Source: Candidatus Mcinerneyibacteriota bacterium
GTDB taxonomy: Bacteria; Macinerneyibacteriota; Macinerneyibacteria; Macinerneyibacteriales; DSCS01
Assembly: GCA_016937175.1 (NCBI GenBank)
Contig: JAFGWL010000018.1
Span: 1 to 64,000 of the forward strand
DNA length: 64,000 bases
Direction: 5' to 3'
The position numbers and the translations under genes were made by a program. Below are positions 25,784 through 34,428 of this stretch, in pieces. The notes below the pieces were generated by a model. It made no database searches. It saw nothing but the letters and a program-made list of their open reading frames with translations, and was not told the DNA's origin. How positions within the stretch are numbered: the first letter of the stretch is position 1; each line of letters opens with the position of its first letter.

Positions 25784-26722
25784 CTACCTTAATACTTTAA
25801 GTGGATTAATCGTTTCGTTATTTATCCTGACCTCAAAATGGAGATGAGGGCCGGTAGATCTTCCGGTAGACCCCACAAAACCGATAATGGATCCCTTCTC
25901 AATAAAATCACCTGTCTTCGCACTGCACACACTGAGATGTCCGTACCGTGTGGAAAGGGCCCCTCCATGGTCGATGATGATCAGGTTCCCGTACTCTCCC
26001 GCCATCCCGCTCCATAAGATCCTTCCCCGTTCCGCAGCGTAGACAGGAGCCCCCATACTGTTCCCCAGATCCACAGCATTATGAAAATAGCTCTCCCCTG
26101 TGATAGGGTCCCAACGCATCCCGTAGTAAGATGTAATATGCCCTTCACGCACAGGGTAGATAAAAGAGAGTCCCCGGTTAAAGACATATCGGCGTATCAG
26201 CTCGTTCTCCTCTTTGGACAGGACCCCGTCCAGATTGTCGATCTTTTTATGGAGAGACGAATAGACCGAGGAATAAGCTTCAAGGTCCCTTTCGTTAAAA
26301 AGCAGACGGACCTGTTCTGCCTGAGAACCCCCGATCCCCTCTTCACGGATCTCTCTGCCCCCCTGCAGCCGGGCTACGTGGGTCACTTTCTCTTCCAGTT
26401 CCGCATAACGTTCTTCAGCATCTCTTTTCCAGTTCAAAAAGGTAAATGTAACCCTGCGGAATTCCCCATGCAGAGACTCCATCTCCCGGCGAAGGGCGAT
26501 ATTCTGTTTTTGAAGCCACGAGTTCTCATCCAGAAGCGGAGCTGTATCGCATTTGAGTCTGTGATACTCAGAAACCCACATCCCCGCAAGAAACAGCCCT
26601 CCCGTAAAGGCCGTGATAAGCAGGATCACTCCGATACGGAGCCATCTGTGTCTGATGGAAAAGCGCTTGATCTCCGCTGTGTCTTCACCAAGGATGAGAA
26701 TATGATAACGTCTATTGTCCAT
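25784..26722 (-). CDS. M23 family metallopeptidase (second)
   Basis: A 312-residue membrane-anchored protein. One helix (about residues 28-50, RIGVILLITAFTGGLFLAG) is followed by a coiled-coil region (about 65-120) and a C-terminal LytM/M23 domain. The zinc ligands are present: His and Asp in FHNAVDLGNSMG and the HLHFEV motif near the end, so it is probably an active endopeptidase that cuts peptidoglycan cross-links. The start overlaps the preceding M23 gene by 11 bases. The N-terminus, NRRYHILILGEDTAEIKRF, resembles that of its neighbour, indicating an old duplication. Confidence 0.92.
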   Translation of the reverse strand: MDNRRYHILILGEDTAEIKRFSIRHRWLRIGVILLITAFTGGLFLAGMWVSEYHRLKCDTAPLLDENSWLQKQNIALRREMESLHGEFRRVTFTFLNWKRDAEERYAELEEKVTHVARLQGGREIREEGIGGSQAEQVRLLFNERDLEAYSSVYSSLHKKIDNLDGVLSKEENELIRRYVFNRGLSFIYPVREGHITSYYGMRWDPITGESYFHNAVDLGNSMGAPVYAAERGRILWSGMAGEYGNLIIIDHGGALSTRYGHLSVCSAKTGDFIEKGSIIGFVGSTGRSTGPHLHFEVRINNETINPLKVLR

Positions 26723-27653
26723 GAAGACGTGTCACACCCCTCAAGACCTTGTTCTCTTCGGGAATGAGATACTTCATAGGGTCTTCCAATTTGCCGTTAT
26801 GGATAACTTCATAATGAAGATGTGTCCCCGTGCTGCGTCCGCTGTCCCCCATCGTTCCCAGATATTGCCCTTTGGAGACATACTGTCCTTTCCGCACGCT
26901 GATCGTGTCCATATGGCCATAGCGGGTCTCATAACCGAACCCGTGTTCGATCATGATGACATTGCCATAGACCCCGAACCATCCGGCAAAGACCACATAG
27001 CCGTTGGCAGCGGCTTTGATGGGAGTCGACGGCATATTGGCTATATCCAGTCCTGTATGGAATTCACGCTGTCCGTTAAAAGGGGATTTCCTCCAGCCAA
27101 ACTTCGATGAGATCCACCCGTCAGCGGGCCAGATGGTGGGAACATGCTCCCATTTCTGCACGCTGTTCTCCATCTTTTCCACGACACGGTAGAAACCGCT
27201 TTTCAGAAGGTTCAGCTTAAGCTCCACCTGGGAAAAGACGATATTGAAATCGTTGGTCATAGAGGATTCATCCACTCCCGACAGGTCGTCCGCTTCGGAC
27301 AATCCGATCCCACCCATGGAGAGGTTCTCTTTTCCCTGAAAGATCGGAGGAAGGGAGTTCAGGATAAGGACATTATCGCAGATCTCCTGCAGTTCCACAA
27401 GTTTTCCGTCGAACTGCCCCAGTTTTTCTTCCAGTCTGACATAGTTCTGCTTCAGACTTTTATTCCGTGTCTTGAGTAAAGCGATCTCCCCTTTCAGAGC
27501 GGCCTTCGTCAGAGGCCCGGAGATATCGACAAGTGCAAAGATAATGATCAGCCCCGCGCCCACAAGGACCGTCCAGAAAAGAGAGGCAGGTATTGAGATC
27601 TGCCAGACGCGTCTGTTGGAAGGAGGGATGACCTTAACGGTAAATTCTTTCAT
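26712..27653 (-). CDS. M23 family metallopeptidase (first)
   Basis: A 313-residue membrane-anchored M23 peptidase. A helix (about residues 25-47) is followed by a coiled coil (about 55-90) and the LytM domain, with zinc-ligand motifs FHTGLDIANMPS and HLHYEV. It should cut peptidoglycan peptides in the periplasm. It starts directly after the lytic transglycosylase stop and overlaps the second M23 gene, so the wall hydrolases form one translational unit. Confidence 0.92.
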   Translation of the reverse strand: MKEFTVKVIPPSNRRVWQISIPASLFWTVLVGAGLIIIFALVDISGPLTKAALKGEIALLKTRNKSLKQNYVRLEEKLGQFDGKLVELQEICDNVLILNSLPPIFQGKENLSMGGIGLSEADDLSGVDESSMTNDFNIVFSQVELKLNLLKSGFYRVVEKMENSVQKWEHVPTIWPADGWISSKFGWRKSPFNGQREFHTGLDIANMPSTPIKAAANGYVVFAGWFGVYGNVIMIEHGFGYETRYGHMDTISVRKGQYVSKGQYLGTMGDSGRSTGTHLHYEVIHNGKLEDPMKYLIPEENKVLRGVTRLHGQ

Positions 27654-28310
27654 CTATCGTCCTTTGGAATAGATTTCATTGGTAATGACCAGCCCTCCGG
27701 AAGAACGCTCCACGCGGAGAGGTGTTCCGGAAGCCGTCTGCCCCCCCGCCTCCCTGAAGAGCCGTATGATCTTTTCCACATAACTCATGGTCTCCGGATA
27801 GGGCGGGACTCCCCCGTACATCTCCACCGCAGCAGGGCCGGCATTGTAGGCAGCCAGAGTCAGGCGGAGATTGCCGCTGAAACGGTTGTACAGAGACTTG
27901 AAATAACGGACCCCGGCATAGACATTCTCTTCGATATCAAAGGGGTTGGATACCCCCAGCTGACGGGCGGTCTCCGGCATGAGCTGCATCAGGCCCATGG
28001 CCCCCACACGGGAGACGGCATAAGGTTCGAACTGAGATTCCACCTGGACCATGGCCGCGATCAGGCGTGAATCGACATTGTAATGACGGGCGGCTTTCCG
28101 GATGGTCTCATAGATGGACCCCCCCTTTTCCCGCAGGGGGGCTCTGCTGGCATACTGATATCCGGAACGGAGAGGAGTCTCCGTCATATCAGGATCCTCT
28201 TCTTTTATAAGGGACATGGTCTTGGTATCTGCCTTCTGGATCACGATCTCTGCCTGAAGAGAAAGTGTGGCGAATAAGAGAAAAACAAAGATCCCCGGCA
28301 GGCGCATCAT
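27654..28310 (-). CDS. Lytic transglycosylase, SLT domain
   Basis: A 218-residue exported protein (signal peptide about residues 1-19, MRLPGIFVFLLFATLSLQA). The SLT domain has the catalytic Glu in MVQVESQFEPYAVSR, followed by GAMGLMQLMPETARQLG and LAAYNAGPAAVEMYGG, as in Slt70-type transglycosylases that cleave glycan strands. The ATG overlaps the PQQ-propeller gene's stop by ATGA. Genomic order suggests it works with the two M23 peptidases. Confidence 0.93.
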   Translation of the reverse strand: MMRLPGIFVFLLFATLSLQAEIVIQKADTKTMSLIKEEDPDMTETPLRSGYQYASRAPLREKGGSIYETIRKAARHYNVDSRLIAAMVQVESQFEPYAVSRVGAMGLMQLMPETARQLGVSNPFDIEENVYAGVRYFKSLYNRFSGNLRLTLAAYNAGPAAVEMYGGVPPYPETMSYVEKIIRLFREAGGQTASGTPLRVERSSGGLVITNEIYSKGR

Positions 28311-30097
28311 TCTCCTAACGAAACAGGTTTCAGCTGTTTCAGGTCTGTGACAAAGGCCCGGACAAGGCCCGTATCATCTCCGGCCACAACAGTATCCCCC
28401 CAAACAAGAGGAGTCCCGTGGACAGGCCCGCCCATGGGCCCTTTCCAGACCAGTTCTCCTTTTTCGGCATCCAGGGCATAGAGTGATCCGTCATAACTCC
28501 CGATATAGAGGATCCCGTTATGGAGAGAGGCCCCGGACCTGACGACTCCTTCCGTGGCAAATTTCCATATAAGAACCCCGCTTTTCTTATCCAGGGCATA
28601 GACATGATGGTCTTCTGACCCGACATAGACGGCTTTTTCCCCTGCTGTGACCTTGCTCCCGATCTCTTTTTGGGCCTCAAAAGTCCATAGCACTTTCCCG
28701 GTGGTTGTATCCAGGGCATAGAGCCGATGATCGTCACATCCCACATAAAGTACTCCCTCGGAAAGAGCAGGGGTCGAATAGATATCGTCTCCCAGTTTTT
28801 TTGTCCAGAGGGGTTTGCCTGTTTCGGTATCAAGTGCATAGATCGTGTCGTCCAGAGAGGCAGCGAAGAGGATTCCTTCTCCCAGGGCCGGGCCGCTCCA
28901 GACAGGGTTTTTGGTGGGATAACGCCAGGCCATCTTTCCGTCGTTATTCCTGACTGCATAGACAAAACCGTCCATGGAGCCGAAATAGACCTTTTCTCCG
29001 TCACTCACGGCCTTGGAGATGATCTTCTCTCCTGTTTTGAATTTCCATACGATCTTTCCGGTGGACAGAGAGAGCCTGTAGAGATACCCCTTGAATGTTC
29101 CGATGAAAAAGGAATCGCCCTCTGCTAAAGGGGCGGCGGCGATCTCATACGCCATGGGAGCTCGCCAGGAGAGTTCATGGCCGGGATAGGGGTATGCATA
29201 GATATAAGTATCTTTTGAAGCGATGAGAAGGATGTCATCGGTGCCGGACGGGGAAGCTGTAATACTGCCTCCATACTTCTTTTCCCACGCGATCTTCGCT
29301 TCGAGGGGTAGGTTCTTTTCAAGGTAGGTGACCTGGGCGGGAGGATTATCCCCGGGCGGGGTAATATCCCCCTGAGGACCCTCTCCCGGGCCCGAATGCA
29401 AATAACCGCGGATAAGGTTGAATATCAGAAAGGAAAGGAGGAGAACAGCAGCCAGGACCCCCAGAGCTCTCCAGGGAATCATAATCCCGGGTGCAGAAAA
29501 TTCCAAAGTCAGGGTCAGGACTTCAGACTGGCCCAGACCATCCTGCTCGTAGGCTCTTTTAGACAGTTCGCGGGCAGCCACCTGGATCGTATATTCATCG
29601 AGGATATCGGCAAAAGGACGTTCAGAGACAGCTTCAGCGATATTTTCCGAGACGACAGCGATCTTGTCTCCCGGGAAAATGGTATATTCTCCGAACTGGA
29701 CATGCCCTTCCCAGTGGCAGCGGTCATTGCTCTCTCCGTTCACATGCCAGAGCTGGTCTTTCCGGGACAGAAAGGCCTTATAACGATCGGTGGTAGCAAA
29801 ATAGAGGGTCTTATGGGAAATGATCCCGATAAAAAAATCCCCTTCCTGGGCCAAATCCCTGAGAGTCAGTTTCAAAGCCATGAGGATCCCTGTCTTTTCG
29901 GTCCGTTCCAGATACTGGTCGATGACCGAGACGATCCACTCTTCCTGGATCAGCGGATTGGCAATCACAGAAAAGAGGTACCCATAGCGGGACATATCTT
30001 TGCGGGTATAGACGTTGTGATAATGAAAATGCTTTTTCCCGAGGGTCTCGCTTTTAAGCGGGATCGCTTCGCCCACAATAACCGGATATTTCGCCAT
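28307..30097 (-). CDS. PQQ-repeat beta-propeller protein with degenerate PP2C-like N-terminus
   Basis: A 596-residue protein. Residues 1-200 look like a degenerate PP2C/SpoIIE-type phosphatase fold: HHYHNVYTRKD-like N-terminal strand, GDKIAVVSENIAEAVSE near the end; the metal-binding Asp-Gly motifs are not visible, so it is probably inactive. A membrane helix follows (about 208-230, IPWRALGVLAAVLLLSFLIF), then a Pro-rich linker and seven or so PQQ/BamB-type blades (YALDTETGKPLWTKKLG, YALDTTTGKVLWTFEAQ and similar). The propeller should lie outside the inner membrane. It heads the envelope operon that includes SLT, M23 and SecA genes. Confidence 0.75.
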   Translation of the reverse strand: MAKYPVIVGEAIPLKSETLGKKHFHYHNVYTRKDMSRYGYLFSVIANPLIQEEWIVSVIDQYLERTEKTGILMALKLTLRDLAQEGDFFIGIISHKTLYFATTDRYKAFLSRKDQLWHVNGESNDRCHWEGHVQFGEYTIFPGDKIAVVSENIAEAVSERPFADILDEYTIQVAARELSKRAYEQDGLGQSEVLTLTLEFSAPGIMIPWRALGVLAAVLLLSFLIFNLIRGYLHSGPGEGPQGDITPPGDNPPAQVTYLEKNLPLEAKIAWEKKYGGSITASPSGTDDILLIASKDTYIYAYPYPGHELSWRAPMAYEIAAAPLAEGDSFFIGTFKGYLYRLSLSTGKIVWKFKTGEKIISKAVSDGEKVYFGSMDGFVYAVRNNDGKMAWRYPTKNPVWSGPALGEGILFAASLDDTIYALDTETGKPLWTKKLGDDIYSTPALSEGVLYVGCDDHRLYALDTTTGKVLWTFEAQKEIGSKVTAGEKAVYVGSEDHHVYALDKKSGVLIWKFATEGVVRSGASLHNGILYIGSYDGSLYALDAEKGELVWKGPMGGPVHGTPLVWGDTVVAGDDTGLVRAFVTDLKQLKPVSLGE

Positions 30098-30117
30098 AGT
30101 TTTTTCCTCCTTGGATA

Positions 30118-30145
30118 ATTATATAGTAAATACCTTCTATATCAA
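30118..30145 (-). promoter_or_regulatory. Promoter for the PQQ-SLT-M23-M23-secA-pgeF-bioY operon
   Basis: Minus-strand TTGATA, 16 bases, TATAAT, followed by an AAGGAGG ribosome site and the ATG at 30097. Confidence 0.78.
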
Positions 30146-30184
30146 GACTTTTCAACAACAGAAGGCCATCCGCCTCCTTTCCTG

Positions 30185-30212
30185 TTGCAATGCCTCTCAT
30201 TATGGGTATAAT
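30185..30212 (+). promoter_or_regulatory. Promoter with -10 box 7 bases before an ATG
   Basis: TTGCAA (30185-30190), 16 bases, TATAAT (30207-30212), then seven bases and ATG at 30220. There is no ribosome site, which suggests a leaderless transcript. Confidence 0.65.
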
Positions 30213-30219
30213 CCTTTTT

Positions 30220-31710
30220 ATGGTGTCTTTTCTTTGTGCAGCAGCCTTTTTCAGAGCAGAGAACACGCCGGGCTTTATTTCAGCCCTTCTGGAACTGGCC
30301 GGAAAAATATCCTCTTTTATCCTCTCAATCAGGTTTTCCCTGGAGGAGCGTTTTCTTCTGCTGACCAATGCCCTGTGGCTTTTTCTCCTGTGTGTCACAC
30401 TGGCCATGGCAGCCTACCTCGTTTTCCTCAGCTACAAATATCTGGATACCGTCAAGTTCCGGGCGCTAAGAAGCTTTTTCAACGGCAGTCCCTCTCCCTG
30501 GGTGATCCTCATCGTCAACATCGCCGTCAGCCTTGCTTTTTTCCTGGGAGGCTGGATCCTGGTCTTTTTTCTGAACCTTCATAACTTTACAAAAAAAGAG
30601 CTCAGGACTCTCACCATCTGGGCCCTTTTTATCTTTATCCCCTTTGGGGTCACGGTGACACATGCAGGCTGGTTCGACGCTGTGGCAGCCCGCTCTCCCC
30701 TGGCTCTTTTAAAAGCTTTTGACCGGGAGGATATCTCCCTTTTAAGGGAATACCGGGAAGACGCTTTTGTCCGGGACAACCCCCTCTATCTTTATCTCAT
30801 GGCCACAGGCCGGGGAACTCCTGCTGAAGGGACCTCTTACAGACGGACAGCGTCACTCCTTCAAAGAGCCGTTGCAGGGGGCTATGAGTCGGCAGCTGTC
30901 TACAATAACCTCGGGAATGCCCTGCTCATGCTGGATTCCTCAGAACAAGCTTTGGCCTATTATGAACGGGCACTCTCCGCCGCCTCCCGAGATCCTGTCA
31001 TCCTCTACAATATCTCCCAGTATTATCTCTACCGGGATGACTATGATACAGCAAAGATCTTTTATGACAAAGCTTTCGCCGCCAAGGGGCAGCTCGAACT
31101 CCCTGTACTGGACTGGGAGAATATCATCCTTCTGGAAAAGAAGATCGCTCCTTCCTTTGTCTGGCATTCGTTTTTGCGGGATACCGCCCGCTGGGATTTT
31201 CCTGTCAAAGCTCTCTCTTACAGCAAACTGGCCTTTTTCCCGGCCTTTTCCGCGATCCTGCTTATCCTTATCCTGTTTCTCTTCCCCCTGACAGTCAACT
31301 GGGCCTCATTTGTAAGGTGTGAATCTTGCGGCATCCCTATCATTCCGGGATCTGCCACCACTTCCCATCGGGGGCGCATCTTCTGTTCACGGTGTCATCT
31401 CATGCTGCCTGTCTATCTTCACCAGAAGGCCGGAAGGCATTCCATGGCCCGGAAGATCGATACTTTAAAGACCTATTTCATCAACCTGATCTACCCGGGG
31501 AGCGGCTATATTATCAAAGGAGCCACGGTCTCAGGTTCGATCTGGGTCTTTTTGACCACCTCTCTTATCACTACTGCTCTTTTCAGCCGTTATCTCCTCA
31601 TTTCCGACCTGAGGGCGATTTCTTCACTGAATGACCTGCTCCTCTTCTATCCTCTCTTTTCCCTGGTTTCCACGGTGATGCTGCCTTTCTTTGCCAGGAG
31701 GAGCCTATGA
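30220..31710 (+). CDS. Membrane protein with TPR region and zinc ribbon
   Basis: About 496 residues if the ATG at 30220 (MVSFLCAAAFF) is used. This ATG is preferred over one at 30190 because a TATAAT promoter ends 7 bases ahead of it. Two or three membrane helices at the N-terminus are followed by a soluble TPR segment (about 210-300, with LGNALLMLDSSEQALAYYERAL), another helix, a CxxC...CxxC zinc ribbon (CESCGIPIIPG and FCSRCH) and two more C-terminal helices (GATVSGSIWVFLTTSL and the last 25 residues). I do not recognise a family. It is coupled by ATGA to the DUF4388-like gene downstream. Confidence 0.72.
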   Translation: MVSFLCAAAFFRAENTPGFISALLELAGKISSFILSIRFSLEERFLLLTNALWLFLLCVTLAMAAYLVFLSYKYLDTVKFRALRSFFNGSPSPWVILIVNIAVSLAFFLGGWILVFFLNLHNFTKKELRTLTIWALFIFIPFGVTVTHAGWFDAVAARSPLALLKAFDREDISLLREYREDAFVRDNPLYLYLMATGRGTPAEGTSYRRTASLLQRAVAGGYESAAVYNNLGNALLMLDSSEQALAYYERALSAASRDPVILYNISQYYLYRDDYDTAKIFYDKAFAAKGQLELPVLDWENIILLEKKIAPSFVWHSFLRDTARWDFPVKALSYSKLAFFPAFSAILLILILFLFPLTVNWASFVRCESCGIPIIPGSATTSHRGRIFCSRCHLMLPVYLHQKAGRHSMARKIDTLKTYFINLIYPGSGYIIKGATVSGSIWVFLTTSLITTALFSRYLLISDLRAISSLNDLLLFYPLFSLVSTVMLPFFARRSL

Positions 31711-33086
31711 TCGACCATCCCGTCCTACTGGATTATTCCTCCTTTAAAAAAGCCGTGGAGAATATATCTCTTCTTGAAAAGACAGGTACGCTGGATATCC
31801 GCGATAAAAAGACAGAACAGTCTTATTACTTTTATATTAAAAACGGGGAGATCATCTATATCGAGGAGCATCCGGTCTGCCTTGAAAACAGGATCGGCGA
31901 CACCCTTCTGCGGCAGGGATTGATCACAGAAACCCAGCTTCAGCAGGCCCTGGAAAAACAGAAAAAGAATACCTATGAGTTTTTGGGAGACCTTCTTTTG
32001 AAAGAGGGGTATATCTCCCCCAGGGAGCTGCTGGCTTCGCTGACTTACCAGATTGAGAATGTCCTCTTCTCTATTTCCCTGATCCGGGACGGCGAGTTTG
32101 TCTTCAGGGAAGGCGAGACTCCCGACAGGATGCCTCAGATCCCCTACACGATCACTCTCAGCAACCTTCTGCTGATCTTTCTGAACTCCTCGGAGATCCT
32201 TGTCAAAATGCCTTTCCTCATCGAAGGGCTCGATATATCTCTGAGAATCGACTCTGTAGCAGTCAATATCCATCAACTCAACCCCATGGAGCAGTCAGTG
32301 ATCGACGACTTCAGAAAAGGCCGTTCTATCAAGGATATCCTCGAGAATGCCGGGGAGACCAACCACATTACCATGTTGAGCGTCATCGCCGACCTCTATG
32401 ACAGAAACATTCTTCGTCCTCCCGGCGAGAGTATGAAGAGTCAAAGCAAAACAGCACCTTCTGCTGCCCCTGAAGAAGCTCCGAAAAAGGAAACTCCTGT
32501 AACACCACCTGAAAAAAAGCCGGAACCGGAAAAACCCGCTCCTCAGGAAAAGACACCGGCTTCCCGGCCTCGCTATACGGAAGAGCCTATCCAGTTTGTC
32601 TATAAACCCGAACCTCAGCAGACGCCGGTGGCACCGGCCCCTCCCCCGCAACGGGAGATTCCGCATCGCCAGACACCTCGGAAGAGAACCCCGGCACCTC
32701 CTCAGAAGAGAATTCCTCCTCCCCGTCCGGCCGTTTCTTCCTCAGCCCGGCCGCCCAGGCCTTTGCAGCCCCCCCGTCCAGGGACATATGCCCTGGTTGA
32801 GGCCCTGTCCTTTATCTCAGTCCTCTTCCTTCTCATCCTCTACCTGGCCCTTTTGAAGCCTCTGTTTAAGACGCCTGTGACAGATCACTTAAGTATTATG
32901 AATCCGGAAGCTTTCCGGGAGATCAAAAAAGAGAGGACTCTTCAAATGGGAACAGTCTATACACGGGATGAACTTCTGAATCGGCGTGACGGGTGGCACA
33001 ATCCCTTCTCGGCCCGGGGAGAGGATATTTATTCATCGGGAGCTGACGGGATCCCGGATACTCCTGATGATTTCCGCGTCAAATAG
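31707..33086 (+). CDS. DUF4388/PatA-N-like protein with Pro-rich linker and pseudopilin-like C-terminus
   Basis: A 459-residue protein. Residues about 8-240 resemble the DUF4388/PatA N-terminal family, found in gliding and signalling proteins (KTGTLDIRD...YYFYIKNGEIIYIEE, then a GspE-N-like IGDTLLRQGLITETQLQQAL segment repeated). Residues 245-355 are a Pro/Glu/Lys-rich linker. A single membrane helix (about 365-388) precedes a short extracytoplasmic tail that reads GWHNPFS...IYSSGADGIPDTPDDF, like the C-terminal signature of GspG-type major pseudopilins. So the cytoplasmic domain is tethered through the membrane to a pseudopilin-like end. It overlaps the convergent hydrogenase-like gene by 8 bases at their stops. 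Confidence 0.68.
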   Translation: MIDHPVLLDYSSFKKAVENISLLEKTGTLDIRDKKTEQSYYFYIKNGEIIYIEEHPVCLENRIGDTLLRQGLITETQLQQALEKQKKNTYEFLGDLLLKEGYISPRELLASLTYQIENVLFSISLIRDGEFVFREGETPDRMPQIPYTITLSNLLLIFLNSSEILVKMPFLIEGLDISLRIDSVAVNIHQLNPMEQSVIDDFRKGRSIKDILENAGETNHITMLSVIADLYDRNILRPPGESMKSQSKTAPSAAPEEAPKKETPVTPPEKKPEPEKPAPQEKTPASRPRYTEEPIQFVYKPEPQQTPVAPAPPPQREIPHRQTPRKRTPAPPQKRIPPPRPAVSSSARPPRPLQPPRPGTYALVEALSFISVLFLLILYLALLKPLFKTPVTDHLSIMNPEAFREIKKERTLQMGTVYTRDELLNRRDGWHNPFSARGEDIYSSGADGIPDTPDDFRVK

Positions 33087-34419
33087 GACTGAACCCCTCA
33101 CTGTCGTTTTCAATGGGATTTACATGTCCCGCCATCTGGACGATATCTTTTGAAAGTTTTCGCAGCCTTTCCTTCAGAATTACAGGGCAATCGTAGATGG
33201 TGACATCTTTTCCGATGATGATATCCTCAGCCAGGTCGTAACAGGTAGGACAACCGCACATCCCGCAATTCAGCTGGGGGAGGAGCCGGTTGACTTCTTC
33301 GATCTTCTTCATCTTTTTCAGAGCTTCCTTGATATCCTCATCCAGGGGGCTGATCGGGCGGGGCTTAAGAGGCATTCCGATGGAACAGATCTCATCCCGG
33401 TCGAAGGGAAGCGCCAGGGCGGGTTCATCGGGAAGTCCTTCGGCGATCTTTTTGATCCTGTATTCACTGATAAAGGCATCTTCCTTGGTAAAGACGCCCC
33501 CCACACAGGAGTTGTCACAGGAATACATATCGACGAAATCAATATCCTTGATCTCCCCGTTCTCAAGACGCTCTAAAAAGCGGATGGCATTCTGTATCCC
33601 GTCTATTCTGAGAGTCACGGATTCGTTGAATTTGTTCTCGACATCTCCCAGGGCGCTCCAGCGAAGGGCGAATTTGGAAGAGACGATCTCCTCTTCCATA
33701 TCCATCTCGGAAAAGTCCTGTTTTTCCATGATCCTCCGGATCTCATTATACATGTCCCCCAGGCTGAAGACCCCGTCAAAGATCCTCTTTTCTTCGGCTT
33801 CGGGCTGATATATCGCCACCACTTTGGCAGGACAGGGCGAAAGGTAGAAAAGGCCGATCTCATCATCGGAAGCCCCTGTCTTCTCCTGATAGACATGCTT
33901 CAGATATTCTCCTGCCACATCCATAAGGTTGCGCAAAGGCACAAGGTGATTGATCAGCGAAGGGAACTTGACCTGGATCAACCTGACAACTGCGGGACAG
34001 TTGGTGGAAATATAGGGACGGTAGATATTCTTTTTGTCTTTGAGGAAATTCTTGATGATATCCGATATGATCATTCCGCCTGTATCTACTCCGATGATAT
34101 CGTCAAACCCCAGGAGTTTGAAGATTCCCAGGATCTTTTTGACATTGTCGGTCTTCCTGAACTGCCCGAAGAAGACCGGAGAGTAGACAAGGAGTTTATG
34201 TTTGTAGGCAGAGATGATCTCCAGGGTGTCGACTTTCGCTGAAATGGCCTTCTGGGGACAGACTCGGATGCATTCTCCGCAATCGATGCACTTGTTTTCC
34301 AGGATATTGGCCTTCCCGTGACGGATGCGCATCGCCTGGGTAGGGCAGACTCTCAGACAACGTGTACATCCGTTGCAGCGGCTCTGGTCAACGTAGACAG
34401 CATGAAAATAGTCCAACAT
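33079..34419 (-). CDS. [FeFe]-hydrogenase-like sensory protein with two ferredoxin clusters and C-terminal Fe-S domain
   Basis: A 446-residue protein. Two 4Fe-4S ferredoxin motifs come first (C15, C18, C21, C25 and C44, C47, C50, C54), then an [FeFe]-hydrogenase catalytic domain, then a C-terminal Fes-type 4Fe-4S domain (C385, C388, C393, C411). The H-cluster ligand cysteines appear retained: C141 in TNCPAVV, C196 in LSPCPAK, C301 and C305 in YSCDNSCVGG. The residue before C141, which is the proton-transfer Cys in catalytic hydrogenases (TSCCP), is Asn140. This favours a sensory or very slow enzyme. The operon continues from two GHKL ATPases, a PHP protein and two DRTGG proteins, so a redox or H2 signalling role is likely. 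Confidence 0.85.
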   Translation of the reverse strand: MLDYFHAVYVDQSRCNGCTRCLRVCPTQAMRIRHGKANILENKCIDCGECIRVCPQKAISAKVDTLEIISAYKHKLLVYSPVFFGQFRKTDNVKKILGIFKLLGFDDIIGVDTGGMIISDIIKNFLKDKKNIYRPYISTNCPAVVRLIQVKFPSLINHLVPLRNLMDVAGEYLKHVYQEKTGASDDEIGLFYLSPCPAKVVAIYQPEAEEKRIFDGVFSLGDMYNEIRRIMEKQDFSEMDMEEEIVSSKFALRWSALGDVENKFNESVTLRIDGIQNAIRFLERLENGEIKDIDFVDMYSCDNSCVGGVFTKEDAFISEYRIKKIAEGLPDEPALALPFDRDEICSIGMPLKPRPISPLDEDIKEALKKMKKIEEVNRLLPQLNCGMCGCPTCYDLAEDIIIGKDVTIYDCPVILKERLRKLSKDIVQMAGHVNPIENDSEGFSPI

Positions 34420-34428
34420 AATGCTCTG

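Noticed and set aside
33236-33260. Rubredoxin or zinc finger in the hydrogenase-like protein
   Set aside because: The cysteine spacing and surrounding sequence fit the Fes-type 4Fe-4S domain better.
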